Below are positions 6,348-13,763 of a stretch of DNA of 64,000 bases, piece after piece. Within the stretch, counting starts at the first letter, position 1, and each line of letters starts with the position of its first letter. A program made the translations under genes and the position numbers. Where the stretch lies: contig NZ_DATIND010000009.1 of assembly GCF_035474595.1 (NCBI RefSeq), forward strand, positions 1-64,000, read 5' to 3'. The notes below the pieces were generated by a model. It was given only the letters and a program-made list of their open reading frames with translations, had not been told where the DNA came from and did no database searches. The DNA is from Longimicrobium sp. (lineage in GTDB: Bacteria; Gemmatimonadota; Gemmatimonadetes; Longimicrobiales; Longimicrobiaceae).

Positions 6348-8948
6348 ATGCCCGCTGCTCTTGCGCACTTCCCGGGCGCCGACGCGCGCCTGCTGCTGGA
6401 GCTGTTCCTGAAGGCCACGCTGGTGCTGGCCGCCGCGGGCGCGCTGGCGCTTTCGCTACGCCGCGCCCCCGCCGCCGCCCGCCACCTGGTCTGGGCGGTG
6501 GCCGTCGCCGGCGTGGTGGCGCTGCCGTTCTGCTCGCTCCTCCCGCTCCGCTTCGGCATCCTCCCCGCCTTCTTCCGCGCGGACGCCCCGGCGGCGCGGA
6601 CGTGGACGGCTGACGCCGTGCCCGCTCCGCTGGCGCCGCCCGCGGACGCCGCCGTGACGCCCGCCTTCGCTCCCGCCGCGCCCGCGCCGGACTCTCCCAT
6701 GCAGCCGGCGGTCGCGTCCGAGGCGCCACCGGCCGCACCGGCGATGTCGTGGCACGTCGTGTCGGACTTCGGGTGGCCCAATCTGCTCGTCGCGCTCTGG
6801 CTCGCCGGCGCGGCGCTGCTGGTCGCCCGCCTGCTGGTGGGGATGGCGACGGTGTGGTGGCTGGCGCGCACGGGCGAGCCGGTGACGGATGAGGAGTGGA
6901 TGTCGCTCGCTTCACGCCTCTCGCGCGACTTCTGGCTGCGGAGCGGCGTGCGCCTGATCCGCACCCGGTGGACGGAGATGCCGATGACGTGGGGCGTGCT
7001 GCGTCCCATCGTCCTCCTCCCCCACGGCGCGGACGAGTGGCCGCGGGAGCGCCGCGAGCTGGTGCTGACGCACGAGCTGGCGCACGTGGTCCGGCGCGAC
7101 GTGCTCACGCTGGCCGTCGCCCAGGTCGCCGTCGCCCTGCACTGGTTCAACCCGCTGAGCTGGATCGCGCTGCGCCAGCTGCGGGCGGAGGCCGAGCGCT
7201 GCTGCGACGACTACGTGCTGCGCGCCGGCACCCGCGCCTCCACCTACGCCGGGCACCTGCTGGACATGGTGCGCTCCGTCGGCCGGGCGCGCGTGCCGGC
7301 CGCGCTGGCGCTGCCGATGGCGCAGCGCTCCACCTTCGAGGGGCGGCTGCTGGCCATCCTTGAGCCCGGCGTGGACCGCGGCCTCCTGCGCCGCGGGCAG
7401 GCCGCGCTCACCGCGCTCGGCCTCGCCGGGCTGGTCGTCGTGCTCGGCGCCATGCGACCGGCGCCGGCGCCCGCTGCGGTTGCCGCCGCGGGCGGGGACT
7501 GGCTGGAGGTACCGGAGATGGCGAACGAAACCGCGCCGCCGATGCCCGCCGTGGTCGCGGGGGAGACGGGCCGCGCGCCCGCGGTCGTTTCGAAGGAGGA
7601 AGTCTCCGCGGCGACGCGCGAGGCGCTGGCGAAGGCCGCGCCCGAAGCCGCCGCCGCGGTCGCCGCGCTGGCGCCGCCTGCGGACGCGACCGTCCGCTCC
7701 GTCGTGGTGCAGCGGGTGAGCCAGCACACCGTCGAGCACACGGCCGAGCGCACGGTGGCGGTGACGCAGCTTTCGGCGTCGATCCACGATTCCAGCGTGG
7801 AGGTCCGCGTCGCCTCGGCGCGGGCGCTGGGGATGCTGGAGGACCCGCGCGGGGTGGCGGCGCTGATCGAGGCGCTGCGGACGGACCAGGACGAGACGGT
7901 GCGCGTGACCGCCGCCTGGGCGCTGGGGCAGCTGGAGGCGCGCGCGGCCGTTCCCGCGCTGCTGCAGGCGCTGTCGGCCGACCGCTCGCTCGCCGTGCGC
8001 CGCAACTCCGCGTGGGCGCTGGGGCAGATCGAAGATCCCGCCGCGGTGGACGGGCTGGTGCGCGCCATTCGCGACGCGGATGCGGAGATTCGCTCCACCG
8101 CCGTCTGGGCGCTGGGACAGATCGAGGACCGCCGCGCCGTCCCCGGCCTTTCCGCCGCGCTGCGCGAGGGCGACCCGGGGATCCGGCGGCAGGCCGCGTG
8201 GGCGCTGGGCCAGATCGAGGACCGTGGCTCGGCTTCCGCGCTGGTGGCGGCGCTGCGCGACAGCGATGCCGAGGTGCGCGGGACGGCGGTGTGGGCGCTG
8301 GGGCAGATCGAATCTCCCGAGGCCGTGCCCGCGCTGGCCGGACTGCTGCGCGACGGAAACGCCACCGTGCGCAAGGAAGCCGTTTGGGCCCTCGGGCAGA
8401 TCGAGTCCGAGTCCGCCGTGCAGCCGCTGGGTGCCGTCCTGCAGGGCGACGCGGACGCGGACGTGCGCCAGACCGCCGCGTGGGCGCTGGGGCAGATCGG
8501 GAAGGAGTCTTCCCTCGCCATCCTCTCCGCCGCGCTGCACGACCGCTCGCCGAAGGTGCGCGCGCAGTCCGCGTGGGCCATCGGCCAGGTGAGCCCGGAC
8601 CGCGCGCCGCCCGCGATCCTGGCCGCGCTCCGCGACGACGACCTGGCGGTGCGCCGCACCGCCGCGTGGGCGCTGGGGCAGATCGACGACGATCCGTCCA
8701 CCGTCACCGCGCTCCGCGCCGCGCTGCGCGACGCCGACCCGGAGGTGAAGCGGCAGGCGCTGCGCGCGCTGGCCCGCACCGGCGACGAGGCCGCGGCCGC
8801 CGCCATCGCCGAGATGCTGCACGACCCCGATCCGCAGCTGCGCGCCGCGGCCGCGGCGGCCATGAGCGGCCGCGGCGGGTTCGTGGAGCCGCGCCCGCAA
8901 CCCCGGCCACGGCCCCGTCCGCAGCCGCGCCCCCGCCCCCTCAACTGA
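6348..8948 (+). CDS. M56 (BlaR1-like) membrane metallopeptidase with C-terminal HEAT repeats
   Basis: 866-aa fusion. The N-terminal part has about four membrane helices (about 24-40, 48-66, 140-165, 265-275) and the zinc motif HELAH at residues 242-246, followed by the WFNPLSW helix typical of BlaR1/MecR1. Beyond a final helix near residue 360, a Pro/Ala-rich linker leads to about 12 HEAT/PBS-lyase-type repeats (about 475-850), many containing WALGQIE. The tail is Pro-Arg-rich. The usual penicillin-binding sensor domain is absent, so the signal is probably not a beta-lactam bound covalently; the HEAT array may be the sensor or a docking surface. Coupled to blaI, with ggggag before the ATG. 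Confidence 0.88.
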   Translation: MPAALAHFPGADARLLLELFLKATLVLAAAGALALSLRRAPAAARHLVWAVAVAGVVALPFCSLLPLRFGILPAFFRADAPAARTWTADAVPAPLAPPADAAVTPAFAPAAPAPDSPMQPAVASEAPPAAPAMSWHVVSDFGWPNLLVALWLAGAALLVARLLVGMATVWWLARTGEPVTDEEWMSLASRLSRDFWLRSGVRLIRTRWTEMPMTWGVLRPIVLLPHGADEWPRERRELVLTHELAHVVRRDVLTLAVAQVAVALHWFNPLSWIALRQLRAEAERCCDDYVLRAGTRASTYAGHLLDMVRSVGRARVPAALALPMAQRSTFEGRLLAILEPGVDRGLLRRGQAALTALGLAGLVVVLGAMRPAPAPAAVAAAGGDWLEVPEMANETAPPMPAVVAGETGRAPAVVSKEEVSAATREALAKAAPEAAAAVAALAPPADATVRSVVVQRVSQHTVEHTAERTVAVTQLSASIHDSSVEVRVASARALGMLEDPRGVAALIEALRTDQDETVRVTAAWALGQLEARAAVPALLQALSADRSLAVRRNSAWALGQIEDPAAVDGLVRAIRDADAEIRSTAVWALGQIEDRRAVPGLSAALREGDPGIRRQAAWALGQIEDRGSASALVAALRDSDAEVRGTAVWALGQIESPEAVPALAGLLRDGNATVRKEAVWALGQIESESAVQPLGAVLQGDADADVRQTAAWALGQIGKESSLAILSAALHDRSPKVRAQSAWAIGQVSPDRAPPAILAALRDDDLAVRRTAAWALGQIDDDPSTVTALRAALRDADPEVKRQALRALARTGDEAAAAAIAEMLHDPDPQLRAAAAAAMSGRGGFVEPRPQPRPRPRPQPRPRPLN
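7770..8860 (+). repeat. Coding tandem array of about 93-bp HEAT units
   Basis: The DNA repeats the phrase gcgtgggcgctggggcaga and close variants at intervals of about 93 bp, encoding WALGQIE in successive HEAT units (for example near 7915, 8010, 8105, 8200, 8290, 8385, 8480 and 8670). Near-identity at the DNA level suggests recent unit duplication or gene conversion. Confidence 0.8.
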
Positions 8949-8962
8949 CGGCGGAGGGAGCC

Positions 8963-9790
8963 ATGACCCGAATCGAACGCTTCGCGCGGCGCCACCCTGC
9001 GGGGACCGCCGCGATGGCCGGGCTCGCCCTTCTGGCGCTCCCCGCCACCCTCCTCCCGCGCCCGGTGCGCCATCCTGCGGGAGATGGAGATCGAGTCCGC
9101 GCCGCCGCCAGCGTGTCCGCGGCGGCACAGGACGGGAGCGGCGCCCGCGCGCTGGTCACCGCCGTCCGCGGCGCGAACCCGGTGCTGTGCGACCTGGTCT
9201 CCGCCTCGGTCGGCAACGGCTGGGGATGGGGATCGGGCGACGACGAGGACGCGCCGTCGCTGGCCCGCCGCGGCGAGCCGTCGCACGCCGCGCTGGACTG
9301 GCTGTCGCGCGACGTGAGCTCGCCCGCGGAGGTGGCCGTGCTGCGCGAGGGGCTGGCGGACGCGGACGCCTGCGTGCGCCGCGTCTCGGCGCGGCTGCTG
9401 GGGCGGGGGCGGACGCAGGCGGGAACGGACGCGCTACTGGACGCCCTCCGCTCCGGTGACGCCACCCGCCGCGACGCCGCCATCTTCGGCATCGCCTTCA
9501 CCGACGACGCGCGTGCCGTGGCCCCGCTGGTGTCGATGCTCGACGACGGGGACGCGGAGGTGCGCGGCGGCGCGGCCTGGGCGCTGGGGCACCTGGAGAA
9601 GAAGGAGGCCACGCCCGCGCTCGCCCGCGTCCTCCGCGACCGCGAGGCGCGCGTGCGCCGCGCCGCCGCCCGCGCGCTGGGGCGGCTGGAGGACCCCGCC
9701 GCCGTCCCCGCGCTCGCGCAGCTCCTCGGCGGCGACCCCGACCCCACCGTCCGCCGCGCCGCCGCCTGGGCGCTGGGAAAGATCGAGTAG
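8963..9790 (+). CDS. HEAT-repeat protein with N-terminal signal/anchor
   Basis: 275-aa protein starting MTRIERFARRHPAGTAAMAGLALLALPATLLPRPVR, a basic N-terminus plus one hydrophobic segment that could be a signal peptide or anchor. From about residue 115 it carries five or so HEAT repeats with WALGHLE, RALGRLE and WALGKIE, closely related to those of the upstream M56 protein. A gcggaggga Shine-Dalgarno sits 7 nt before the ATG. It lies 14 bp after the M56 gene in the same operon. A likely role is a partner that stacks with the M56 HEAT array; this is inference. Confidence 0.82.
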   Translation: MTRIERFARRHPAGTAAMAGLALLALPATLLPRPVRHPAGDGDRVRAAASVSAAAQDGSGARALVTAVRGANPVLCDLVSASVGNGWGWGSGDDEDAPSLARRGEPSHAALDWLSRDVSSPAEVAVLREGLADADACVRRVSARLLGRGRTQAGTDALLDALRSGDATRRDAAIFGIAFTDDARAVAPLVSMLDDGDAEVRGGAAWALGHLEKKEATPALARVLRDREARVRRAAARALGRLEDPAAVPALAQLLGGDPDPTVRRAAAWALGKIE

Positions 9791-9826
9791 TTCGGGGGAA
9801 AAGACGGGGATCGAGCAGGGGGCGCA

Positions 9827-9858
9827 GAGGCCGCAGAGGAAGATTCCTCCGCGGCCTC
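9827..9858 (+). terminator. Hairpin terminator of the blaI-M56-HEAT operon
   Basis: Arms gaggccgcagagga (9827-9840) and tcctccgcggcctc (9845-9858) pair in 13 of 14 positions around agat, followed by gtgtttgg. It lies 37 bp after the last stop codon. The same hairpin core recurs at 10215-10249 in opposite use. Confidence 0.7.
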
Positions 9859-9923
9859 CGTGTTTGGTGCGTGCCGCCAGAGAGACACCCCCGAGAGACG
9901 ACCGCATGGCGCCCTTTCACCCG

Positions 9924-10155
9924 GACGTCATCCTGAGGCCGGCCACTCCGTAAACGGAATCCGCACAGGTGGTTGCAGGCCGAAGGATCTTATAGCGTTC
10001 CAGCACGTCCGTCGGAAATACGCGCGAAGACCTTCCCCGGATCCGGGAGGTGCTGCGCGATGCGGAGCGCACGTGCGGGACCGGCTATGGATCCTTCGGC
10101 CTGCAACCTTTCGTGAGTGCCCGGATTTTGTCGTGACCGGCCTCAGGATGACGTC
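9924..10155. repeat. Intergenic 230-bp inverted-repeat element
   Basis: Outer arms gacgtcatcctgaggccgg (9924-9942) and its complement ending at 10155 match over 19 bp. An inner pair, ttgcaggccgaaggatc near 9972 and its complement near 10089, matches over 17 bp. The arms total about 74 bp each, separated by a non-palindromic centre. No open frame fits. The right end also occurs alone at 128-146. Looks like a mobile or REP-type element. Confidence 0.75.
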
Positions 10156-10214
10156 TCTCTGCGTGTCGACGAGTGTGCGGGAGATTGGCGTATGCTGTTT
10201 CATCACATAAGCGT

Positions 10215-10249
10215 AGAGGCCGCGGAGGAACCAATCCTCAGCGGCCTCT
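10215..10249 (-). terminator. Hairpin terminator of the VOC gene
   Basis: Arms agaggccgcggagga (10215-10229) and tcctcagcggcctct (10235-10249) pair in 14 of 15 positions around accaa. It lies 31 bp beyond the stop of the leftward VOC gene. Confidence 0.7.
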
Positions 10250-10279
10250 CTCCCCTGTGCGTGAAAACTTCCCCGCCGG

Positions 10280-11083
10280 TCAGCTCGACGAGCCGGGCAT
10301 CTCGAAGCGGATGATGTAGAACATCGCGCCCTGCGGGTCCTGCAGCAGCGCGAACCGCCCGATGGTGGGAATGTCGTCCGGCTCCATGTGGATGGTCGCG
10401 CCGAGCGAGCGGGCCTTCTCCGCGGCCGCGTCGGTGTCGCTCACCACGAAGTACGGCAGCCAGCACGGCGGCATTCCCGCCATCTCCGGCCGCAGCGCGT
10501 ACATCCCGCCCACCATCCCCGAAGGGCCGCTGAACACGGTGTACTCCTGATCCCCCATCTGCGTGGTCTGCGGCTCCCATCCGAACAGGCCGCGGTAGAA
10601 CGCCTGCGCCTGCGCGGTGTCGGGCGTGGCCAGCTCGTTCCACCCCAGCGAGCCGGGCTCGCCGCGCACGCCGATCCCCGCGTGCTTGCGCGCCTCCCAG
10701 AGCGCGAGCGTGGCGCCGCCGGGGTCCCGCACCATCGCCATCCGCCCCACGTCCATCACGTCCAACGGCCCGCCCAGCACGGTCCCGCCGAGATCCCGCA
10801 CCCGGGCCGCCGCGTCGTCCACCTTCTCCACCGCCACGTACGACATCCAGCTCGACGGCGCTCCGGGCACCGGATGCTCCGCCTGCATCGCGTACGACGC
10901 ACCGACGTCCTGCCCGTCCAGCCGGTAGATCGTGTAGATGTCGTTCTCGCCCGGCCCGAACCTGGTGTCGAACGCCGTCCACCCGAACATCTCCGTGTAG
11001 AAGCGCCGGGCCGCGGCCGGGTCGTGCGCGGCCAGCTCCAGCCAGCAGAAGGTTCCCGGCGCGATCGCCGTGAGCGTGGGCAT
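10280..11083 (-). CDS. VOC (glyoxalase/bleomycin-resistance fold) two-domain protein
   Basis: 267 aa made of two vicinal-oxygen-chelate modules, about 8-125 and 140-260. Each has the paired beta-alpha-beta-beta-beta units: FCWLELAAHDPAAARRFYTEMFGW opens the first and LGWNELATPDTAQAQAFYRGLFGWEPQ opens the second. RDPGGATLALWEAR and QDPQGAMFYIIRFE are the terminal strands. Such proteins include antibiotic-binding proteins and small-molecule isomerases or dioxygenases; the substrate is unknown. The ATG at 11083 has gaggaa 5-10 nt upstream and its own promoter at 11132-11160. Cytosolic, single-gene unit. Confidence 0.88.
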   Translation of the reverse strand: MPTLTAIAPGTFCWLELAAHDPAAARRFYTEMFGWTAFDTRFGPGENDIYTIYRLDGQDVGASYAMQAEHPVPGAPSSWMSYVAVEKVDDAAARVRDLGGTVLGGPLDVMDVGRMAMVRDPGGATLALWEARKHAGIGVRGEPGSLGWNELATPDTAQAQAFYRGLFGWEPQTTQMGDQEYTVFSGPSGMVGGMYALRPEMAGMPPCWLPYFVVSDTDAAAEKARSLGATIHMEPDDIPTIGRFALLQDPQGAMFYIIRFEMPGSSS

Positions 11084-11131
11084 GTCGTTCCTCGCGGGGT
11101 GGAGGTGAGCGGAGGCGGGGAGGGAGAGGAC

Positions 11132-11160
11132 AATCTAAACATAAACAAACGGAGCGTCCA
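11132..11160 (-). promoter_or_regulatory. Promoter for the VOC gene
   Basis: On the minus strand TGGACG (11160-11155), a 17-nt spacer and TAGATT (11137-11132) form a good sigma70-like promoter, with an AT-rich spacer unusual for this genome. The start site would be about 45 nt before the VOC ATG. Confidence 0.65.
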
Positions 11161-11176
11161 GAAGATCGGAAGCGAA

Positions 11177-11228
11177 AACGTCCGCGCGGGCGGCGGGATC
11201 GGCGTCCCCTCCCGCCCGCGCGGACGTT
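11177..11228 (-). terminator. Terminator of the cupredoxin gene
   Basis: A perfect 17-bp GC-rich stem (11177-11193 with 11212-11228) around an 18-nt loop. On the minus strand the descending arm runs into ttttcgcttcc, giving an intrinsic-terminator shape 12 bp after the cupredoxin stop. Confidence 0.8.
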
Positions 11229-11240
11229 GTGCGATGCCGT

Positions 11241-11762
11241 TCAGCGGACGGTGACGGTCTGCCGCATCCAGGGGTGGATGCAGCACTGGTACTTCTCCGT
11301 CCCCGACTCGTCGAAGGTGTGCTGCATGGTCTGCCCGGAAGCCACGGTGGAACTGGCGAACTCGCCGTTGTCTAGGCACTCGGGCGCCGGCGTGGGGTTG
11401 CCGGAGGCCTGGTTCAGCGCGGGCACCACGCCGCCCCCGAACTCCTCCACCTCGGTGTAGGTGTGCGTCTCGCCTCCGAGGTTCACCACCGGCAGCACGG
11501 TGCCTTCACTCACCGTGAGCGTGGGCGGCACGATTCGCCAGGCCGCCACTTTCCCGCTGGCCTGCAGCTCCGCGTTGAAGCTGGTGAGCGTCGTGCCGGC
11601 CGTGGTCGTGCTGTGCAGGCAGGTTCCCGCCCCGAGCGCGGCGTTGAACGAGGCCGGATCGCAGTCGTCCCGCAGGGAGATGGTTCCCGGCGTGCCGCTG
11701 GAGTCCGAGCATGCCGCGGCCAGCACCAGCGCGGGCGCCAGGGAAAGGATGAAGCGTCGCAT
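11241..11762 (-). CDS. Cupredoxin-like secreted lipoprotein
   Basis: 173 aa. MRRFILSLAPALVLAAACS is a lipoprotein signal with Cys18. The C-terminal domain contains GGETHTYTEVEEFGGG and ends HTFDESGTEKYQCCIHPWMRQTVTVR. A His about 70 residues before a C-x2-H-x2-M type cluster matches the type 1 copper site of plastocyanin-like domains, so electron transfer at the cell envelope is plausible. There are two adjacent Cys (QCC), so which one binds copper is unclear. The ATG at 11762 has ggagg about 7-12 nt upstream. Monocistronic, with a strong terminator. Confidence 0.82.
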   Translation of the reverse strand: MRRFILSLAPALVLAAACSDSSGTPGTISLRDDCDPASFNAALGAGTCLHSTTTAGTTLTSFNAELQASGKVAAWRIVPPTLTVSEGTVLPVVNLGGETHTYTEVEEFGGGVVPALNQASGNPTPAPECLDNGEFASSTVASGQTMQHTFDESGTEKYQCCIHPWMRQTVTVR

Positions 11763-11982
11763 GTTCCACCTCCGCACGGGTTCGAAGATCGGGCCATACC
11801 GGCCCGCCTCCGCGGCGGAGGGTGGGCGCCCCCGCGGATGCGGCAACCGCCTTCACTCCCCGTACCCGTCCGAACTCCTGTATCGGCGCGGATTTGCGCT
11901 CCCCGGCGCGTATCGCCGCGAGACACCTGCTCGTCCCCGCGACACTCGCGCGGCCACGAATCTCGCCGGTCTCACGCGGAGA

Positions 11983-12028
11983 CGCGGAGACGCGGAGGTG
12001 CATGCCGAGCCACCTCCGCGTCTCCGCG
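11983..12028. repeat. 18-bp perfect hairpin built from cgcggaga units
   Basis: Arms 11983-12000 and 12011-12028 pair perfectly over 18 bp around a 10-nt loop. The arms are made of the words cgcggagacgcggaggtg, and the same words appear unpaired at 16811-16845. Located between the kinase stop and the cupredoxin gene. Confidence 0.75.
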
Positions 12029-12047
12029 TAAGATCCAGCGATCCTGG

Positions 12048-12088
12048 AGAAACCGAGAAAACGGAGGGATCGCGATGTTCCCTCCGTT
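12048..12088 (-). terminator. Terminator of the PqqD-B2-kinase operon
   Basis: On the minus strand aacggaggga (12088-12079) and tccctccgtt (12069-12060) form a 10-bp stem with a 9-nt loop, directly followed by ttctcggtttctcc. It lies 35 bp after the kinase stop. Confidence 0.75.
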
Positions 12089-12122
12089 CCCTCCGTGTGA
12101 TCCTTCTTCGATCAGCCCGAGC

Positions 12123-13097
12123 TCACGGCCATGATTCGGACGAGAGCGGCCGCAGCACCTCCAGCAGGCGGTCGGTGTCGCGGTAGGTGTCCAGCCCCAG
12201 GCGCAGCGTGTACGCGGGGCGCTCGCAGGCGGAGCGGAGGAACGCGAGGACCTCGGCGGCGCAGGCGCGGTCGGCCAGCAGCCAGGGCGACTGCCGCATC
12301 AGCCCCGCCAGCGCCTCCGCCGCGGGGAGCGGCGACAGCACGGTCGGGAGATTCGCATCCACGCGCGGGAAGAGGAGGCCGGCGAGCGGGGCGGTCCGCT
12401 GCCAGCGCCCGGGCCAGCGCCGGTGCGGATCGACCTCGCCGCGGCGGTGCAGGGGACTGCCGCCGGCCCACCCCTCGTCCAGGTGGAAGCGCCGCGGCCA
12501 GCCTTCGACCCGGATCCCCCCATCCTCATCCCGAAACAAAACCACATGGTCGTCGCTGACGAAGCGCCACCCGGCCTCGATCAGGTTCACCGACGTGGTC
12601 GACTTCCCTGCGTGCGTATCGCCCGCCAGCAGCCATGCGCCGCCGCCGGGCGCCACCACGGCGGCCGCGTGGGCCAGCGCCCGGTGCATCCGCCCCAGCA
12701 GCAGCGCGCAGGCGATGGTGCACATCGAGTACACGTCCCAGGCCACCGCCTCCCGCGTCTCCTCGCCGAACGCGGCGGGAACGAGCCCGGCGGTCCCGCG
12801 CGCCAGGTCCGTCCATCCCCCCGAGCCCGCGGTGCAGCGGAAGACGGCGCGTCCCGCGGCCGCGTCCACCCACGCGTCCGCCGCGCCCAGCCGCAGCGCC
12901 GGCGCCCCGCCGGTCGCCTCGGCCGCCGCGGGATCGCCCGAGGCGAGGCGGATCACCGCGCCGCCGCCGGACGGAGCCGGATCGTCGTAGGGAAGAAGCG
13001 GGAGCCAGCGCTCCAGGAGCACAGCGAGCGCGGGCTCCGCTTCCACGCGGAGCCCGCCGTCGGCCAGCAGGGGAAAGATCGATGGAGAGGGGCTCAA
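12123..13097 (-). CDS. HPr-kinase-like protein, RiPP tailoring kinase candidate (kinase 1)
   Basis: 324 aa from a TTG start at 13097 that overlaps the B2 stop (ttga). Residues 159-167, GDTHAGKST, are the P-loop; FVSDDHVVLF follows about 25 residues later and corresponds to the metal/catalytic Asp region of the HprK C-terminal domain. The N-terminal 120 residues have no recognisable fold. HprK homologues in some lasso-peptide clusters (PadeK/ThcoK type) phosphorylate the C-terminal Ser of the precursor; that and the neighbouring PqqD and B2 genes suggest a peptide kinase. Its paralogue at 26448-27422 has exactly the same length and the same SDDHVVL and EGWPRRF blocks. Confidence 0.82.
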   Translation of the reverse strand: MSPSPSIFPLLADGGLRVEAEPALAVLLERWLPLLPYDDPAPSGGGAVIRLASGDPAAAEATGGAPALRLGAADAWVDAAAGRAVFRCTAGSGGWTDLARGTAGLVPAAFGEETREAVAWDVYSMCTIACALLLGRMHRALAHAAAVVAPGGGAWLLAGDTHAGKSTTSVNLIEAGWRFVSDDHVVLFRDEDGGIRVEGWPRRFHLDEGWAGGSPLHRRGEVDPHRRWPGRWQRTAPLAGLLFPRVDANLPTVLSPLPAAEALAGLMRQSPWLLADRACAAEVLAFLRSACERPAYTLRLGLDTYRDTDRLLEVLRPLSSESWP

Positions 13098-13480
13098 GCG
13101 CGCAGCACCAGCGGCTCGTGGCCGTCGCCGGAGTCCTGCCGCTCGCGGTCGGCGCGGACCACCCAGGCGTGCGCCTCGATGTCGCCCTCGCCGCTCTTCA
13201 CCCCGATCTTCACGATGGCGGGGATGCCGTAGCGGCGCAGCACCAGGCACTCGGCCACGCTGCGGTACAGGCAGGTGTTCCGCCAGCGCCGGCCGGGAAC
13301 GCGCGCCAGCAGCCGCAGCAGCCGCATGGCCGAGCCCGTCGCGCCGCGGGGAACGCGGGTCTCCGCACGCGAGCGCGCGGGGGGCCGCAGCAGCTCGGTG
13401 AGCCGCGGCCCCTCGATCCAGCGCGGCGCCGCCAGCGCGGCCCGCGCGCCCGCCAGCACCGCCCCCGCCGTGCGGATCAC
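13094..13480 (-). CDS. Lasso-peptide B2-type leader protease (transglutaminase-like)
   Basis: 128 aa from a GTG at 13480 that overlaps the PqqD stop (gtga). The diagnostic C-terminal half reads RRWRNTCLYRSVAECLVLRRYGIP (Cys70) and DIEAHAWVV (His104), matching the Cys-His pair of B2 proteases that cut the leader after the conserved Thr-x of lasso precursors. The N-terminal 60 residues are a helical region, as in the family. Usual B2 length is about 120-150. The operon order PqqD-B2 equals the split B1-B2 arrangement. It should act in the cytoplasm with the PqqD protein delivering the leader. Confidence 0.88.
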   Translation of the reverse strand: MIRTAGAVLAGARAALAAPRWIEGPRLTELLRPPARSRAETRVPRGATGSAMRLLRLLARVPGRRWRNTCLYRSVAECLVLRRYGIPAIVKIGVKSGEGDIEAHAWVVRADRERQDSGDGHEPLVLRA

Positions 13481-13752
13481 GCCGCCGCCACGATCAGCCG
13501 GCGCCGCTCCAGCTCCTCCAGCAGCCGGTCCAGCTCGCCGGCGGCCTCGTGCGGCTCCACCTCGAAGTTCGCGCACAGCTCGTCCACCAGCCCCTGCCGG
13601 TCCATCCCCCGCTCCAGTCCCTTCCACACGCACGCCGCGGTGGCGTTCAGGCGGAAGTAGTCCTTGGTGTCCATGTTCAGGAGCACCGCCTCGCCCTCCA
13701 GGTGCGCCGCCAGCACGTCGGCGGGCACGCTGTACCTCGCGTTCTCGTTCAT
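13477..13752 (-). CDS. PqqD-family RiPP recognition element (B1-like)
   Basis: 91-aa PqqD-like protein. EGEAVLLNMDTKDYFRLN forms the three-strand beta sheet that clamps leader peptides in RRE domains, followed by ATAACVWKGLERG and the helical bundle to residue 90. In RiPP systems such proteins present the precursor to the B2 protease and tailoring enzymes. I use the ATG at 13752; a GTG at 13767 overlapping the upstream stop (gtga) is also possible and would add five residues. Translational overlaps on both sides tie it to an upstream beta-propeller lipoprotein and the downstream protease. Confidence 0.88.
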   Translation of the reverse strand: MNENARYSVPADVLAAHLEGEAVLLNMDTKDYFRLNATAACVWKGLERGMDRQGLVDELCANFEVEPHEAAGELDRLLEELERRRLIVAAA

Positions 13753-13763
13753 GCGCTCTTTCG

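Noticed and set aside
7770-8860. CRISPR-like regularly spaced repeats
   Set aside because: The repeats are coding, in frame, and encode HEAT units; no spacers of unrelated sequence or cas genes.
12123-13480. Calling the locus a standard lasso-peptide cluster
   Set aside because: No cyclase gene and no Asp/Glu in either candidate core; only leader handling and kinase parts are present.
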